From contig JAADIW010000082.1 in NCBI GenBank assembly GCA_013151115.1, positions 1-6,378 on the forward strand: a stretch of DNA of 6,378 nucleotides. The letters run 5' to 3'. This DNA comes from Caldisericota bacterium. GTDB taxonomy: Bacteria; Bipolaricaulota; Bipolaricaulia; Bipolaricaulales; Bipolaricaulaceae. The translations under genes were made by a program, and so were the position numbers. Below, one piece after another: positions 1-5,640 of this stretch; position 1 is the stretch's first letter, and each line of letters opens with the position of its first letter. The notes below the pieces were generated by a model that had not been told where the DNA came from, made no database searches, and worked only from the letters and a program-made list of their open reading frames with translations.

Positions 1-486
1 CACCGAGGGCCCCAGGGCCCACCCCAGGTTGGTCCCCACCCTCAGGATCCCATAGGCCCGCATCCGCTCCGGCTCCGGGGCGAGATCCGCCACCATGGCG
101 GATATCGCCGGCATGGCGAGGGCCCCGGAGAACCGGATCCCGAGGTAGAGGGCGGCGATGGGGCCGACGCGGAGCCCACCGTGCACCGCGGCGGCGAGGC
201 CGAGGAAGAGGAAGACCCGCAGGAAGAGGGCCCCCAGGAGAACCGGCCTCCGGCCGAGTCTGTCGGAGAGCTCCCCGCCCGCGACGCGGGCCAGGGCGGC
301 GGCGACGGCGGATCCCAACATGATCGTGCCCACCGCCGTCATGGGGACGCCCCGTTCCTGGTATAGGTAGAGGGAGAGGAACGGGAGGGAAAGGGAGAAG
401 CCGACGCCGGTGAGGAGCTGGACCGCGATCAGGGGCCAGAGTTTCCCCGCCAGCCCCGTTCCCGCGCGGAGGGCGCCGATGCCCAT
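1..486 (-). CDS. MFS transporter, N-terminal part (cut by left window edge)
   Basis: This is the first 162 residues of a major facilitator superfamily transporter; the frame is open through position 1, so the C-terminal part lies outside the window. The translation begins MGIGALRAG and has hydrophobic helices at about residues 17-42 and 48-66. Residues 70-80 (GGELSDRLGRR) are the classic MFS motif A in the loop between helices 2 and 3. Further helices follow at about 82-100 and 103-118, and the last visible stretch (RVGTNLGWALGPSV) matches the usual helix 5 region. The family moves small molecules across the inner membrane by proton-coupled antiport or facilitated transport; the substrate cannot be read here. 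ATG at 486 lies 4 bases after the DUF554 stop. No clear Shine-Dalgarno is visible, so translation may be coupled to the upstream gene. Drug or metabolite efflux is a reasonable but unproven guess. Confidence 0.9.
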   Translation of the reverse strand, partial: MGIGALRAGTGLAGKLWPLIAVQLLTGVGFSLSLPFLSLYLYQERGVPMTAVGTIMLGSAVAAALARVAGGELSDRLGRRPVLLGALFLRVFLFLGLAAAVHGGLRVGPIAALYLGIRFSGALAMPAISAMVADLAPEPERMRAYGILRVGTNLGWALGPSV

Positions 487-490
487 CGGA

Positions 491-1189
491 TCAAGCGGCG
501 ATGAGCCGGAGGAGCCAGCTGAACAGGGGCGCCAGGACGAGGGCGGGGAGGAGATCCACCGCCGAGACCCTCTTCCACCCCAGGATCTCGAGCCCGAGGG
601 CGATGATCACCGCGCCCCCGGCGGCGGAGAACGCGACCACCCCCGGCGAGTCCGCGGAGAGGGCGCCCATGCCCGCGGCCAGGAGGTGGCCGAAGAGCGT
701 TATCCCCCCCTGGTAGACGAACAGCACGACGAGGGAGAGGAGGACCCCGGGGCCCAGGGCCGCCGCCAGGGCCACCGAGGAGATGCCGTCCAGGATAGCC
801 TTGGCCCCGAGGAGGGACCAATCGCCGAACATCCCGTCGCGCAGGGCGCCGAGCAGGGTCATCGGCCCGACACAGAACAGGAGGCTCGCGGTGAGGAACC
901 CCTCGGCCAGAGGGTACCCCCGGAACCACCGCTCAACCCGCTTGCTCCCGCGCTCGAGCCGCTCCTCGAGCCGCAGGGCGGACCCGATGATGCCCCCGAG
1001 GATCACCGCCAGGAGGAGGGGCAGGACGTCCTCGGCCTCCAGGGCCATCCTGAACCCGAGGATGAGGGTCACGAGACCGACCCCGGCCGTGGCCGCCCCG
1101 CGCACCCGCCCCGGGAGCCTCCCCCCGAGGAGCAGCCCCAACGTGCCCCCGGCGAGGACCGTGCCCATGTTGATCCAGGTCCCGGTCAC
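491..1189 (-). CDS. DUF554 family integral membrane protein (YdfK/YqgA-like)
   Basis: A 232-residue polytopic membrane protein of the DUF554 family, whose function is not firmly established. From the GTG at 1189 it reads MTGTWINMGTVLAGG, matching the family's usual G-T-x-x-N start followed by the first membrane helix. About seven hydrophobic segments follow. The diagnostic block at about residues 102-140 is present: LLFCVGPMTLLGA, then RDGMFGDWSLLGAKAILDG. Length is normal for the family. The frame is open to an ATG at 1258, but those extra 23 residues are not hydrophobic, do not look like the family and overlap another coding-like frame, so GTG 1189 is preferred. There is no good Shine-Dalgarno; instead a TAAAAT hexamer lies 7 bases upstream, suggesting a leaderless or nearly leaderless transcript. 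It is followed immediately by the MFS gene, probably in one transcript. Confidence 0.9.
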   Translation of the reverse strand: MTGTWINMGTVLAGGTLGLLLGGRLPGRVRGAATAGVGLVTLILGFRMALEAEDVLPLLLAVILGGIIGSALRLEERLERGSKRVERWFRGYPLAEGFLTASLLFCVGPMTLLGALRDGMFGDWSLLGAKAILDGISSVALAAALGPGVLLSLVVLFVYQGGITLFGHLLAAGMGALSADSPGVVAFSAAGGAVIIALGLEILGWKRVSAVDLLPALVLAPLFSWLLRLIAA

Positions 1190-1196
1190 GAGCCCG

Positions 1197-1202
1197 ATTT
1201 TA
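1197..1202 (-). promoter_or_regulatory. Possible -10 element for DUF554 gene (leaderless start)
   Basis: Reading the minus strand, TAAAAT occupies 1202 down to 1197 and is followed by seven bases (CGGGCTC) before the GTG start at 1189. This fits a TAnnnT -10 box placed so that transcription starts at or next to the start codon. No convincing -35 hexamer is visible. The first three bases of the hexamer are also the TAA stop of the upstream coding-like frame, so the match could be accidental. Confidence 0.3.
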
Positions 1203-1427
1203 GCGCATCGCCCGATGTAGGCGGTGGATCTCGCGCTTGCCCCGGGCGTCGGCCCCACATATCCCCCATCCGTGTAAGCGGGCCTCGGCCGCGACGTGAC
1301 CCGGGATCGAGGCCTTCCCGCCCCCGTCCGGGATGGGCGCCCCCCGGTTCACCAACGGCCGGAGATCCCGTCGGGGCCGAGGGGGGACGTCCTTGAAGGG
1401 GTCGACCTCCGGGAACTCGCCGACCTT
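1200..1427 (-). CDS. Unrecognised small coding-like frame, start unclear
   Basis: Seventy-five codons on the minus strand from an AAG at 1427 to a TAA at 1202-1200 look like real coding sequence. My hand count of G+C by codon position is about 58/75, 38/75 and 65/75 for positions 1, 2 and 3, the high-low-highest pattern of a true frame in a GC-rich genome. The translation starts KVGEFPEVDPFKDVPPRPRR and ends REIHRLHRAMR; it is basic, soluble, with one Cys and no membrane segment. I do not recognise a family. The problem is the start: there is no in-frame ATG above it. The only ordinary in-frame starts are TTG 1355 and GTG 1352, which give about 50 residues without a Shine-Dalgarno. An ATG at 1447 preceded by GAGGGGGGAC is in another frame and would need a one-base shift to join. 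It stops 10 bases before the DUF554 start. It could be a short gene, a decayed gene, or a sequencing-error victim. Confidence 0.4.
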   Translation of the reverse strand, partial: KVGEFPEVDPFKDVPPRPRRDLRPLVNRGAPIPDGGGKASIPGHVAAEARLHGWGICGADARGKREIHRLHRAMR

Positions 1428-1447
1428 CGCTGCCCCGCCCTCCCCAT

Positions 1448-1545
1448 GTCCCCCCTCGGCATTACGGCCATGGCGGGCTTCGCGTTGCCCGCGAGATCGT
1501 CCGGGGTTAATGCACGGGATATCCGGGCGATATACTCTTCGTCCG
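1448..1545. other. Divergent intergenic region upstream of ribE
   Basis: Together with the uncertain frame at 1200-1427 this is the only stretch of the window without a firm gene (1190-1545). It holds the probable ribE promoter next to the ribE start. I looked for the conserved pieces of an FMN (RFN) riboswitch on the plus strand and did not see them, and there is little room for one if ribE is leaderless. No tRNA, repeat array or transposon end is visible. Confidence 0.5.
1507..1538 (+). promoter_or_regulatory. Probable promoter of the ribE-ribBA-csaA operon
   Basis: An AT-rich island in otherwise GC-rich DNA lies directly before ribE. TATACT at 1531-1536 or the overlapping TACTCT at 1533-1538 would serve as the -10 box; the latter fits a TAnnnT pattern exactly seven bases before the ATG at 1546. 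TTAATG at 1507-1512, 18 bases upstream of TATACT, is a weak -35 candidate. No Shine-Dalgarno precedes the ATG, so the message is likely leaderless or has only a few untranslated bases. Confidence 0.45.
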
Positions 1546-2115
1546 ATGTTCACCGGGATCGTGCGGGACGTGGGGCGGGTGGTCGAACGCGGCGGGGACC
1601 GGATGGTGGTGGAGGCACCGGGCCTCGCGGTATCCCCCGGGGACAGCATCGCGGTGAACGGCGCCTGCCTCACCGCGGTCGAGATCCGTGGGAAGTACGT
1701 CCGGTTCGACATCTCCCGGGAGACGTGGGAACGCACGGCCCTCTCGGACCTGCGGCCCGGGGACCCCGTGAACCTGGAGCCCGCGCTGCGGCTCGGGGAA
1801 TCGCTCGGGGGACACCTCGTCCTCGGACACGTGGACGCCGTGGGGAGGATCGGGGCCATCGCCCGGCGCGGCGCCGACCGCGTCCTCCGGATCGAATTCC
1901 CCCGCGAGTTCAGCCCTTTGGTGGTGGAGAAGGGGGCGGTGGCGGTGGACGGGATCAGCCTCACCCCGTTCGATGTGGGCGACGGATACTTCCACGTGGC
2001 GATCGTCCCCTACACCTTCGCACACACCAACTTGAAACGCCGACGGGCCGGGGATAGGGTGAACCTGGAGTTCGACATCATCGGAAAATACGTGCGTGGG
2101 TGGAGGGGAGGATGA
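1546..2115 (+). CDS. ribE: Riboflavin synthase, alpha chain
   Basis: Riboflavin synthase (EC 2.5.1.9) dismutates two 6,7-dimethyl-8-ribityllumazine molecules into riboflavin and 5-amino-6-ribitylamino-uracil, the last step of riboflavin synthesis in the cytoplasm. The 189-residue product has the two tandem lumazine-binding barrels of the family. Barrel 1 begins with the hallmark MFTGIV and carries VNGACLTA at 37-44; the Cys41 there matches the conserved active-site region. Barrel 2 starts near residue 95 (LGHVD at 93-97) and carries VDGISLT at 134-140. It is slightly short: the C-terminus stops soon after IIGKYV, leaving little of the trimer-forming tail helix. The ATG at 1546 is fixed by the MFTGIV start; longer in-frame extensions upstream are low-complexity Arg/Pro/Ser and are rejected. 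The TGA overlaps the ribBA ATG (ATGA), indicating translational coupling. In some nomenclatures the gene is ribC or ribB. Confidence 0.97.
   Translation: MFTGIVRDVGRVVERGGDRMVVEAPGLAVSPGDSIAVNGACLTAVEIRGKYVRFDISRETWERTALSDLRPGDPVNLEPALRLGESLGGHLVLGHVDAVGRIGAIARRGADRVLRIEFPREFSPLVVEKGAVAVDGISLTPFDVGDGYFHVAIVPYTFAHTNLKRRRAGDRVNLEFDIIGKYVRGWRGG
2102..2106 (+). promoter_or_regulatory. Shine-Dalgarno that fixes the ribBA start
   Basis: GGAGG at 2102-2106 sits five bases before the ATG at 2112. The alternative in-frame GTG at 2100 has no such site before it and would add four residues not typical of the family, so ATG 2112 is chosen. Confidence 0.75.
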
Positions 2116-3314
2116 GCTTTTCCACCGTCGAGGAGGCCATCGAGGCCATCCGCCGTGGGCGGATGGTGGTGGTTGTCGACGACGAGGACCGGGAGAACGA
2201 GGGCGACCTCGTCATGGCCGCCCAGTTCGCCACCCCCGAGGCCGTCAATTTCATGCTCAAGGAGGCCCGGGGCCTGATCTGCGTCCCCATGCCCCGGGAG
2301 TGGGCGGAACGCCTCGACCTCCCCCCCATGGTCAATCCGCCCCGCGACCGCCATGAGACCGCGTTCACGGTATCGGTGGACGCCCGTGAGGGGATCACCA
2401 CCGGGATCTCGGCCCACGACCGGGCCCGGACCATCAGGCTCCTCGCCGATCCCGGGGCTAGGCCCGAAGACTTCGTGCGCCCGGGCCACGTGTTCCCGCT
2501 GGTGGCGGCGGATGGCGGCGTGCTGCGCCGCGCCGGCCACACCGAGGCCGCGGTGGACCTCTGCCGCCTGGCGGGCCTGCGGCCCGTGGGCGTCATCTGC
2601 GAGATCATGCGCGATGACGGCACCATGGCCCGCCTCCCCGACCTCCGCGCGTTCGCGGAGAAGCACGGCCTGCCCCTCATCACCGTTGCCGACCTCATCG
2701 CCTATCGGAAACGCACCGAGAAGCTCGTCCGCCGCGTGGCGGAGGCGAACCTGCCCACGAGATTCGGGCATTTCCGCATCGTGACCTTTAAGGACCTCGT
2801 CACCGGCCAGGAACACGTGGCGCTGGTGAAGGGGGACGTGGCCGGGGACGAGCCCGTGCTCGTCCGGGTGCACTCCGAGTGTCTCACCGGCGACGCCTTC
2901 GGGTCGCTGCGGTGCGATTGCGGGGACCAGCTCCACCGGGCCCTGGAGATGATCGAGCGCGAGGGCCGGGGCGTCCTCCTCTACATGCGCCAGGAGGGGC
3001 GCGGCATCGGCCTCGCGAACAAAGTCTGCGCCTACGAGCTACAGGACAAGGGCCTGGACACGGTGGAGGCGAACCGGGCCCTGGGGTTCCCCCCCGATCT
3101 GCGGGATTACGGGATCGGGGCCCAGATCCTGGTGGACCTGGGGGTGAGGAAGATCCGGCTCCTCACCAACAACCCCCGCAAGGTGGTGGGGCTATCGGGG
3201 TACGGCCTCGAGATCGTCGAGCACGTGCCCATCGAGGTGGACCCCAACCCCCACAACTGGCGCTACCTGAAGGCGAAGAAGGAGAAGCTCGGCCACTGGC
3301 TCTCGAAGGTGTGA
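2112..3314 (+). CDS. ribBA: Bifunctional 3,4-dihydroxy-2-butanone-4-phosphate synthase / GTP cyclohydrolase II
   Basis: This 400-residue fusion supplies both precursor branches of riboflavin synthesis: the N-terminal domain (about 1-203) converts ribulose 5-phosphate to dihydroxybutanone phosphate plus formate, and the C-terminal domain (about 205-400) opens GTP to diaminopyrimidine and formate. RibB motifs are intact: RENEGD at 27-32 in the acidic metal-binding loop, the TAFTVSVDA and GITTGISA block, RPGHVFPL, GHTEAAVD and CEI. RibA motifs are also intact: HSECLTGD at 254-261 with zinc ligands Cys257, Cys268 and Cys270 (the CDCG segment), RQEGRGIGL at 293-301 and LLTNNPRK. Both activities are therefore expected. 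Length is typical for RibBA. It overlaps the ribE stop by two bases and is followed three bases later by the csaA-like gene. ribD and ribH, which often complete such operons, are absent here and presumably lie elsewhere. Confidence 0.97.
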   Translation: MSFSTVEEAIEAIRRGRMVVVVDDEDRENEGDLVMAAQFATPEAVNFMLKEARGLICVPMPREWAERLDLPPMVNPPRDRHETAFTVSVDAREGITTGISAHDRARTIRLLADPGARPEDFVRPGHVFPLVAADGGVLRRAGHTEAAVDLCRLAGLRPVGVICEIMRDDGTMARLPDLRAFAEKHGLPLITVADLIAYRKRTEKLVRRVAEANLPTRFGHFRIVTFKDLVTGQEHVALVKGDVAGDEPVLVRVHSECLTGDAFGSLRCDCGDQLHRALEMIEREGRGVLLYMRQEGRGIGLANKVCAYELQDKGLDTVEANRALGFPPDLRDYGIGAQILVDLGVRKIRLLTNNPRKVVGLSGYGLEIVEHVPIEVDPNPHNWRYLKAKKEKLGHWLSKV

Positions 3315-3317
3315 TCG

Positions 3318-3647
3318 ATGGCAACGTATGAGGATTTCGAAAGGCTCGATATCCGGGTGGGGAGGGTGATCGCGGCGGAGCCCTTCCCCGAGGCGCGGGC
3401 GCCCGCATACAAGTTGACCATCGATTTCGGGCCCCTGGGCGTCAAGCGCTCCAGCGCCCAGATCACCCGCCTCTACCGGCCCGAGGATCTCGTGGGGAAG
3501 CTCGTGGTGGCGGTGGTGAACTTCCCCCCGAAGCGGATCGCCGGGTTCGCCTCCGAGGTCCTGGTCCTCGGCGCCGTCCCCGATGGAGGAGGGGTCTCGC
3601 TCCTCACCCCGGACCACGAGGTCCCCCCGGGGAGCCGGGTCCTTTAA
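3318..3647 (+). CDS. csaA: CsaA-type tRNA-binding domain protein (putative export chaperone)
   Basis: A 109-residue single-domain protein of the CsaA family, an OB-fold tRNA-binding domain also found at the end of some methionyl- and phenylalanyl-tRNA synthetases. Bacillus subtilis CsaA is a dimer described as a SecA/precursor-binding export chaperone and as a tRNA-binding protein. The match runs the whole length: MATYEDFERLDIRVGRV at the start, then AYKLTIDFGPLGVK, the SSAQITRLY segment near residues 45-53, VVAVVNFPPKRIAGF and SEVLVLG, ending LLTPDHEVPPGSRVL. There are no cysteines, signal peptide or membrane segments. AAGGTG at 3306-3311 is a reasonable Shine-Dalgarno six bases before the ATG, and the stop of ribBA lies three bases upstream, so it is the third gene of the riboflavin operon. 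A metabolic link to riboflavin is not evident; co-transcription may be incidental. Confidence 0.95.
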   Translation: MATYEDFERLDIRVGRVIAAEPFPEARAPAYKLTIDFGPLGVKRSSAQITRLYRPEDLVGKLVVAVVNFPPKRIAGFASEVLVLGAVPDGGGVSLLTPDHEVPPGSRVL

Positions 3648-3658
3648 ATACCCCCGGC
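3634..3658. terminator. Weak stem-loop at the convergent operon junction
   Basis: GCCGGG (3634-3639) and CCCGGC (3653-3658) can form a six-pair stem around a 13-base AT-rich loop containing the csaA stop codon. It lies between two converging genes only 16 bases apart, where a two-way terminator would be expected. There is no T tract on either side, and short GC-rich inverted repeats are common in such DNA, so this is weak. Confidence 0.2.
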
Positions 3659-3663
3659 ATGGG

Positions 3664-4311
3664 TCAACGCCCGGCCTCCAAGAGGTGGTCCACGAACGCC
3701 TTCTCCGGGAGGGCGCCCTCGAAGCTCACCCGCTCGTTCATCACCACCTTGGGCACGGCGTACACGCCGTACCGGTTCGCCAGGTGCGGGAACTCAGAGG
3801 CCTCCACCATGTCCGCCCGCACGTGCTCCGATTCCACCGCGCACCGATGCGCCAGTTGCACCGCCATGGGACAGTAGGGACAGGTCAGGGTGACGAAGAC
3901 CTGGATGTGTACGGGGTTCTTGAGCCCCTTCAGCGCCTCCCGGGCCTCGGGGGATAGCCCCGAGTCGCCGCTCGCGGCCATCTTGATCGCCTCGAGGAGC
4001 GAGGAGAACTCGTACCCTGCCGGCACCCCGAAGAAGCGGATCCCGTAGTCCCGGTCACCCTCCCCCAGAACGGCGATGGCGGGGATCTTGTCGATCCCGT
4101 ATTTCTCCGCCACGGCCTTGGAACCCAACAGGTCGTGGACCTCCACCTCGATCCGGTCGGAGAGCTCGGAGAGCTCCTCGGCCAGGCTCCGCGTCTCGGC
4201 GCAGTAGTCGCACTCGAATTCCTGGGTGAAGACGAGGAGCTTCACCGCGCCGGGTAGTCCCGCCAACTCCCGCCTCACCTCGTTCCGCACGTTCTCGTCG
4301 AGAAGGGGCAT
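3664..4311 (-). CDS. Protein disulfide oxidoreductase (PDO), double thioredoxin/glutaredoxin fold
   Basis: A 215-residue cytoplasmic thiol-disulfide oxidoreductase made of two tandem thioredoxin folds. The N-terminal unit has FECDYCAET with redox cysteines 34 and 37 and a cis-proline region KIPAI at 75-79. The C-terminal unit has TCPYCPMAV with cysteines 144 and 147 and cis-proline VPKVV at 186-190. This layout is that of the PDO family known from hyperthermophilic archaea and bacteria and also of the N-terminal domain of AhpF. Such proteins reduce, form or shuffle disulfides and receive electrons from a thioredoxin-reductase-like partner, which is the gene immediately upstream. A much longer in-frame extension exists, but the ATG at 4311 has a near-perfect AAAGGAGGT Shine-Dalgarno and lies two bases after the reductase stop, so it is the true start. 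It is the last gene of the operon. Annotation as glutaredoxin-like or thioredoxin-family protein would be equally acceptable. Confidence 0.93.
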   Translation of the reverse strand: MPLLDENVRNEVRRELAGLPGAVKLLVFTQEFECDYCAETRSLAEELSELSDRIEVEVHDLLGSKAVAEKYGIDKIPAIAVLGEGDRDYGIRFFGVPAGYEFSSLLEAIKMAASGDSGLSPEAREALKGLKNPVHIQVFVTLTCPYCPMAVQLAHRCAVESEHVRADMVEASEFPHLANRYGVYAVPKVVMNERVSFEGALPEKAFVDHLLEAGR

Positions 4312-4313
4312 GC

Positions 4314-5294
4314 CTACCTCCTTTGGCCGATGAGATACGCGTACGCGGAGAGGGCGGCCTTCGCGCCCTCCCCCGCGGCGATGATCACCTGCTTTTCGGG
4401 CACGTTCGTCACGTCCCCGGCGGCGAAGACCCCGGGAACCGAGGTGCGACACCGGCAGTCCACCACGATCTCCCCCGCCTCGTTGAGCTCCAGGAACCCC
4501 TTGGCGAGGTCGGAGTTGGGGATGAGGCCGATCTCGATGAAGACTCCCTGCACGGGAAGCTTCACCTCGGCCCCTCCTCCCCGGGGCCGGACCACGATCC
4601 CCTCCACCCGATCCCTCCCCTCGATCCGCACCACCTCGTGGCCGAAGAAGGTCCCGACCTTCTCCCCCGCCGCCTCGATGCGTTCCACCAGGACCGGGTC
4701 GGCCCGCCAGCCGGGCATGATGTCCACCACGTAGATCCGGTTCGCGATCACGAGGAGGTCCACCACGGCGGTGGCGCCGGAGTTCCCCGCCCCGATCACG
4801 GCCACGTCCTTCCCCGCGAAGAGGGGGGCATCGCACACGGCGCAGTAGGAAACCCCACGGCCCACCAGCTCCCGCTCCCCGGGGACGTTCAGGGGACGGG
4901 AACGTTTCCCGGTGGCCACGATCACCGCCCGGGCCCTTATCCCCTTGCCCGAGGCGGTCGTCAGGGCGAAGTCCTCCCCGGCCCGACCCAGGGAGACCAC
5001 CTCCTCGCCCACGGCGATGTCGATGGGGTACTTCATCACCTGCTCCTCGAACTTGGCGGCGAGCTCCTTCCCCGAGATGTAGTGGTAGCCCATGTAGTTC
5101 TCGATATCGGAGGTGAGGAGGGTCTGGCCCCCCACGTCCTTGGAGATCAAGAGGGTGTCGAGCTTCTTGCGGGCGGCGTAGACGGCGGCGGTGAGGCCCG
5201 CCGGGCCCGCGCCCACGATGACGAGGTCGTAGAGGTGCCCCTCCTTCAGGGCCCTTCCCAGCCCGGTGGAGACGAGGAACTTGAGTTCAGCCAT
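4314..5294 (-). CDS. trxB: AhpF/thioredoxin-reductase-like FAD disulfide reductase
   Basis: A 326-residue pyridine-nucleotide disulfide oxidoreductase of the low-molecular-weight thioredoxin reductase family. The FAD-binding Rossmann motif is VIVGAGPAG at 25-33, the redox-active pair is Cys151/Cys154 in CAVCDAPLF, the NAD(P)-binding motif is VIGAGNSG at 166-173, and the C-terminal FAD motif is GVFAAGDV at 288-295, followed by QVIIAAGEGAKAAL. The second Rossmann segment reads IYVVDIMPGWRADPVL and lacks the HRRxxxR cluster that binds the NADPH phosphate; the pattern is closer to NADH-using AhpF. The first 21 residues before the FAD motif are longer than in plain TrxB and recall the AhpF linker. 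It likely passes electrons to the PDO encoded two bases downstream. The ATG at 5294 follows GGGGGAG and overlaps the end of the AhpD-like gene by eight bases. The gene name trxB is by family; true substrate is unproven. Confidence 0.93.
   Translation of the reverse strand: MAELKFLVSTGLGRALKEGHLYDLVIVGAGPAGLTAAVYAARKKLDTLLISKDVGGQTLLTSDIENYMGYHYISGKELAAKFEEQVMKYPIDIAVGEEVVSLGRAGEDFALTTASGKGIRARAVIVATGKRSRPLNVPGERELVGRGVSYCAVCDAPLFAGKDVAVIGAGNSGATAVVDLLVIANRIYVVDIMPGWRADPVLVERIEAAGEKVGTFFGHEVVRIEGRDRVEGIVVRPRGGGAEVKLPVQGVFIEIGLIPNSDLAKGFLELNEAGEIVVDCRCRTSVPGVFAAGDVTNVPEKQVIIAAGEGAKAALSAYAYLIGQRR
4317..4324 (-). promoter_or_regulatory. Strong Shine-Dalgarno of the PDO gene
   Basis: On the minus strand AAAGGAGG ends about six bases before the ATG at 4311, inside the last codons of the reductase gene. 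It decides the PDO start against a long in-frame upstream extension that merely shadows the reductase gene. Confidence 0.8.
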
Positions 5295-5637
5295 CCGCTC
5301 CCCCTTTCAGCTCGGCGAGCAACGCGTAGGCCCGGCGCAGGTGCGGGATCACGATGGAGCCGCCCACCACCAGGGCGATACCCATGGCCTCCACGATCTC
5401 CCCCTCCGTGGCCCCCTCCTCCGCGGACCGGGCCAGGTGGTAGGCCACGCAGTCGTCGCACCGCAACACCAGGGAGGCCACCAGGCCCATGAGCTCCTTG
5501 GTCTTCCGGGGGAGGGCCCCATCGGCGTAGGCATCGGCGTCCAGGGCGAAGAACCTCTTGGTGAGGAGGTCCGCCCGGGCGAGCACGAGCTCGTTCAACC
5601 GCTCCCTCTCCACGGCGAAATCGTCCACCCTGGGCAC
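5287..5637 (-). CDS. Carboxymuconolactone decarboxylase-family (AhpD-like) protein
   Basis: A 116-residue all-helical protein of the carboxymuconolactone decarboxylase/AhpD family. The characteristic motif RCDDCVAYHLARSAEEGAT (59-77) carries Cys60, Cys63 and His67, the CxxC-x3-H arrangement that in AhpD-like members supports thiol-disulfide or peroxidase chemistry. The following segment EGEIVEAMGIALVVGGSI is also typical of the family. Its place directly before the AhpF-like reductase favours a redox role over decarboxylation, but that is inference. The start is GTG at 5637, three bases after the stop of the PAS gene, with GAGGAG six bases upstream; the protein ends by overlapping the reductase start. 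A GTG four codons in (5628) is a possible alternative start. No signal peptide or membrane segment is present. Confidence 0.92.
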   Translation of the reverse strand: MPRVDDFAVERERLNELVLARADLLTKRFFALDADAYADGALPRKTKELMGLVASLVLRCDDCVAYHLARSAEEGATEGEIVEAMGIALVVGGSIVIPHLRRAYALLAELKGGADG

Positions 5638-5640
5638 GGC

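Noticed and set aside
1190..1258. Longer DUF554 start at ATG 1258
   Set aside because: The added 23 residues are not family-like and overlap a more coding-like frame; the GTG at 1189 gives the standard N-terminus.
410..1396. Long plus-strand open frame of 328 codons
   Set aside because: It lies antisense to the DUF554 and MFS genes and translates to Pro/Gly/Arg/Glu-rich low-complexity sequence, the usual shadow of GC-rich coding DNA.
1333..1545. N-terminal extension of riboflavin synthase to an ATG at 1333
   Set aside because: Family proteins start with MFTGIV; the extra 71 residues are Arg/Ser/Pro-rich and the probable promoter lies inside that stretch.
2010..2936. Minus-strand open frame of 308 codons opposite ribBA
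   Set aside because: The ribBA frame carries every catalytic motif of two enzyme families; the antisense product has no recognisable motif.
4312..4836. N-terminal extension of the PDO into the reductase gene
   Set aside because: It is an out-of-frame shadow of the reductase; a strong Shine-Dalgarno and ATG at 4311 set the true start.
4323..5492. Long plus-strand open frame of 389 codons
   Set aside because: Antisense to the reductase and AhpD-like genes; rich in His, Gly, Asp and Pro with no domain, so a codon-bias shadow.
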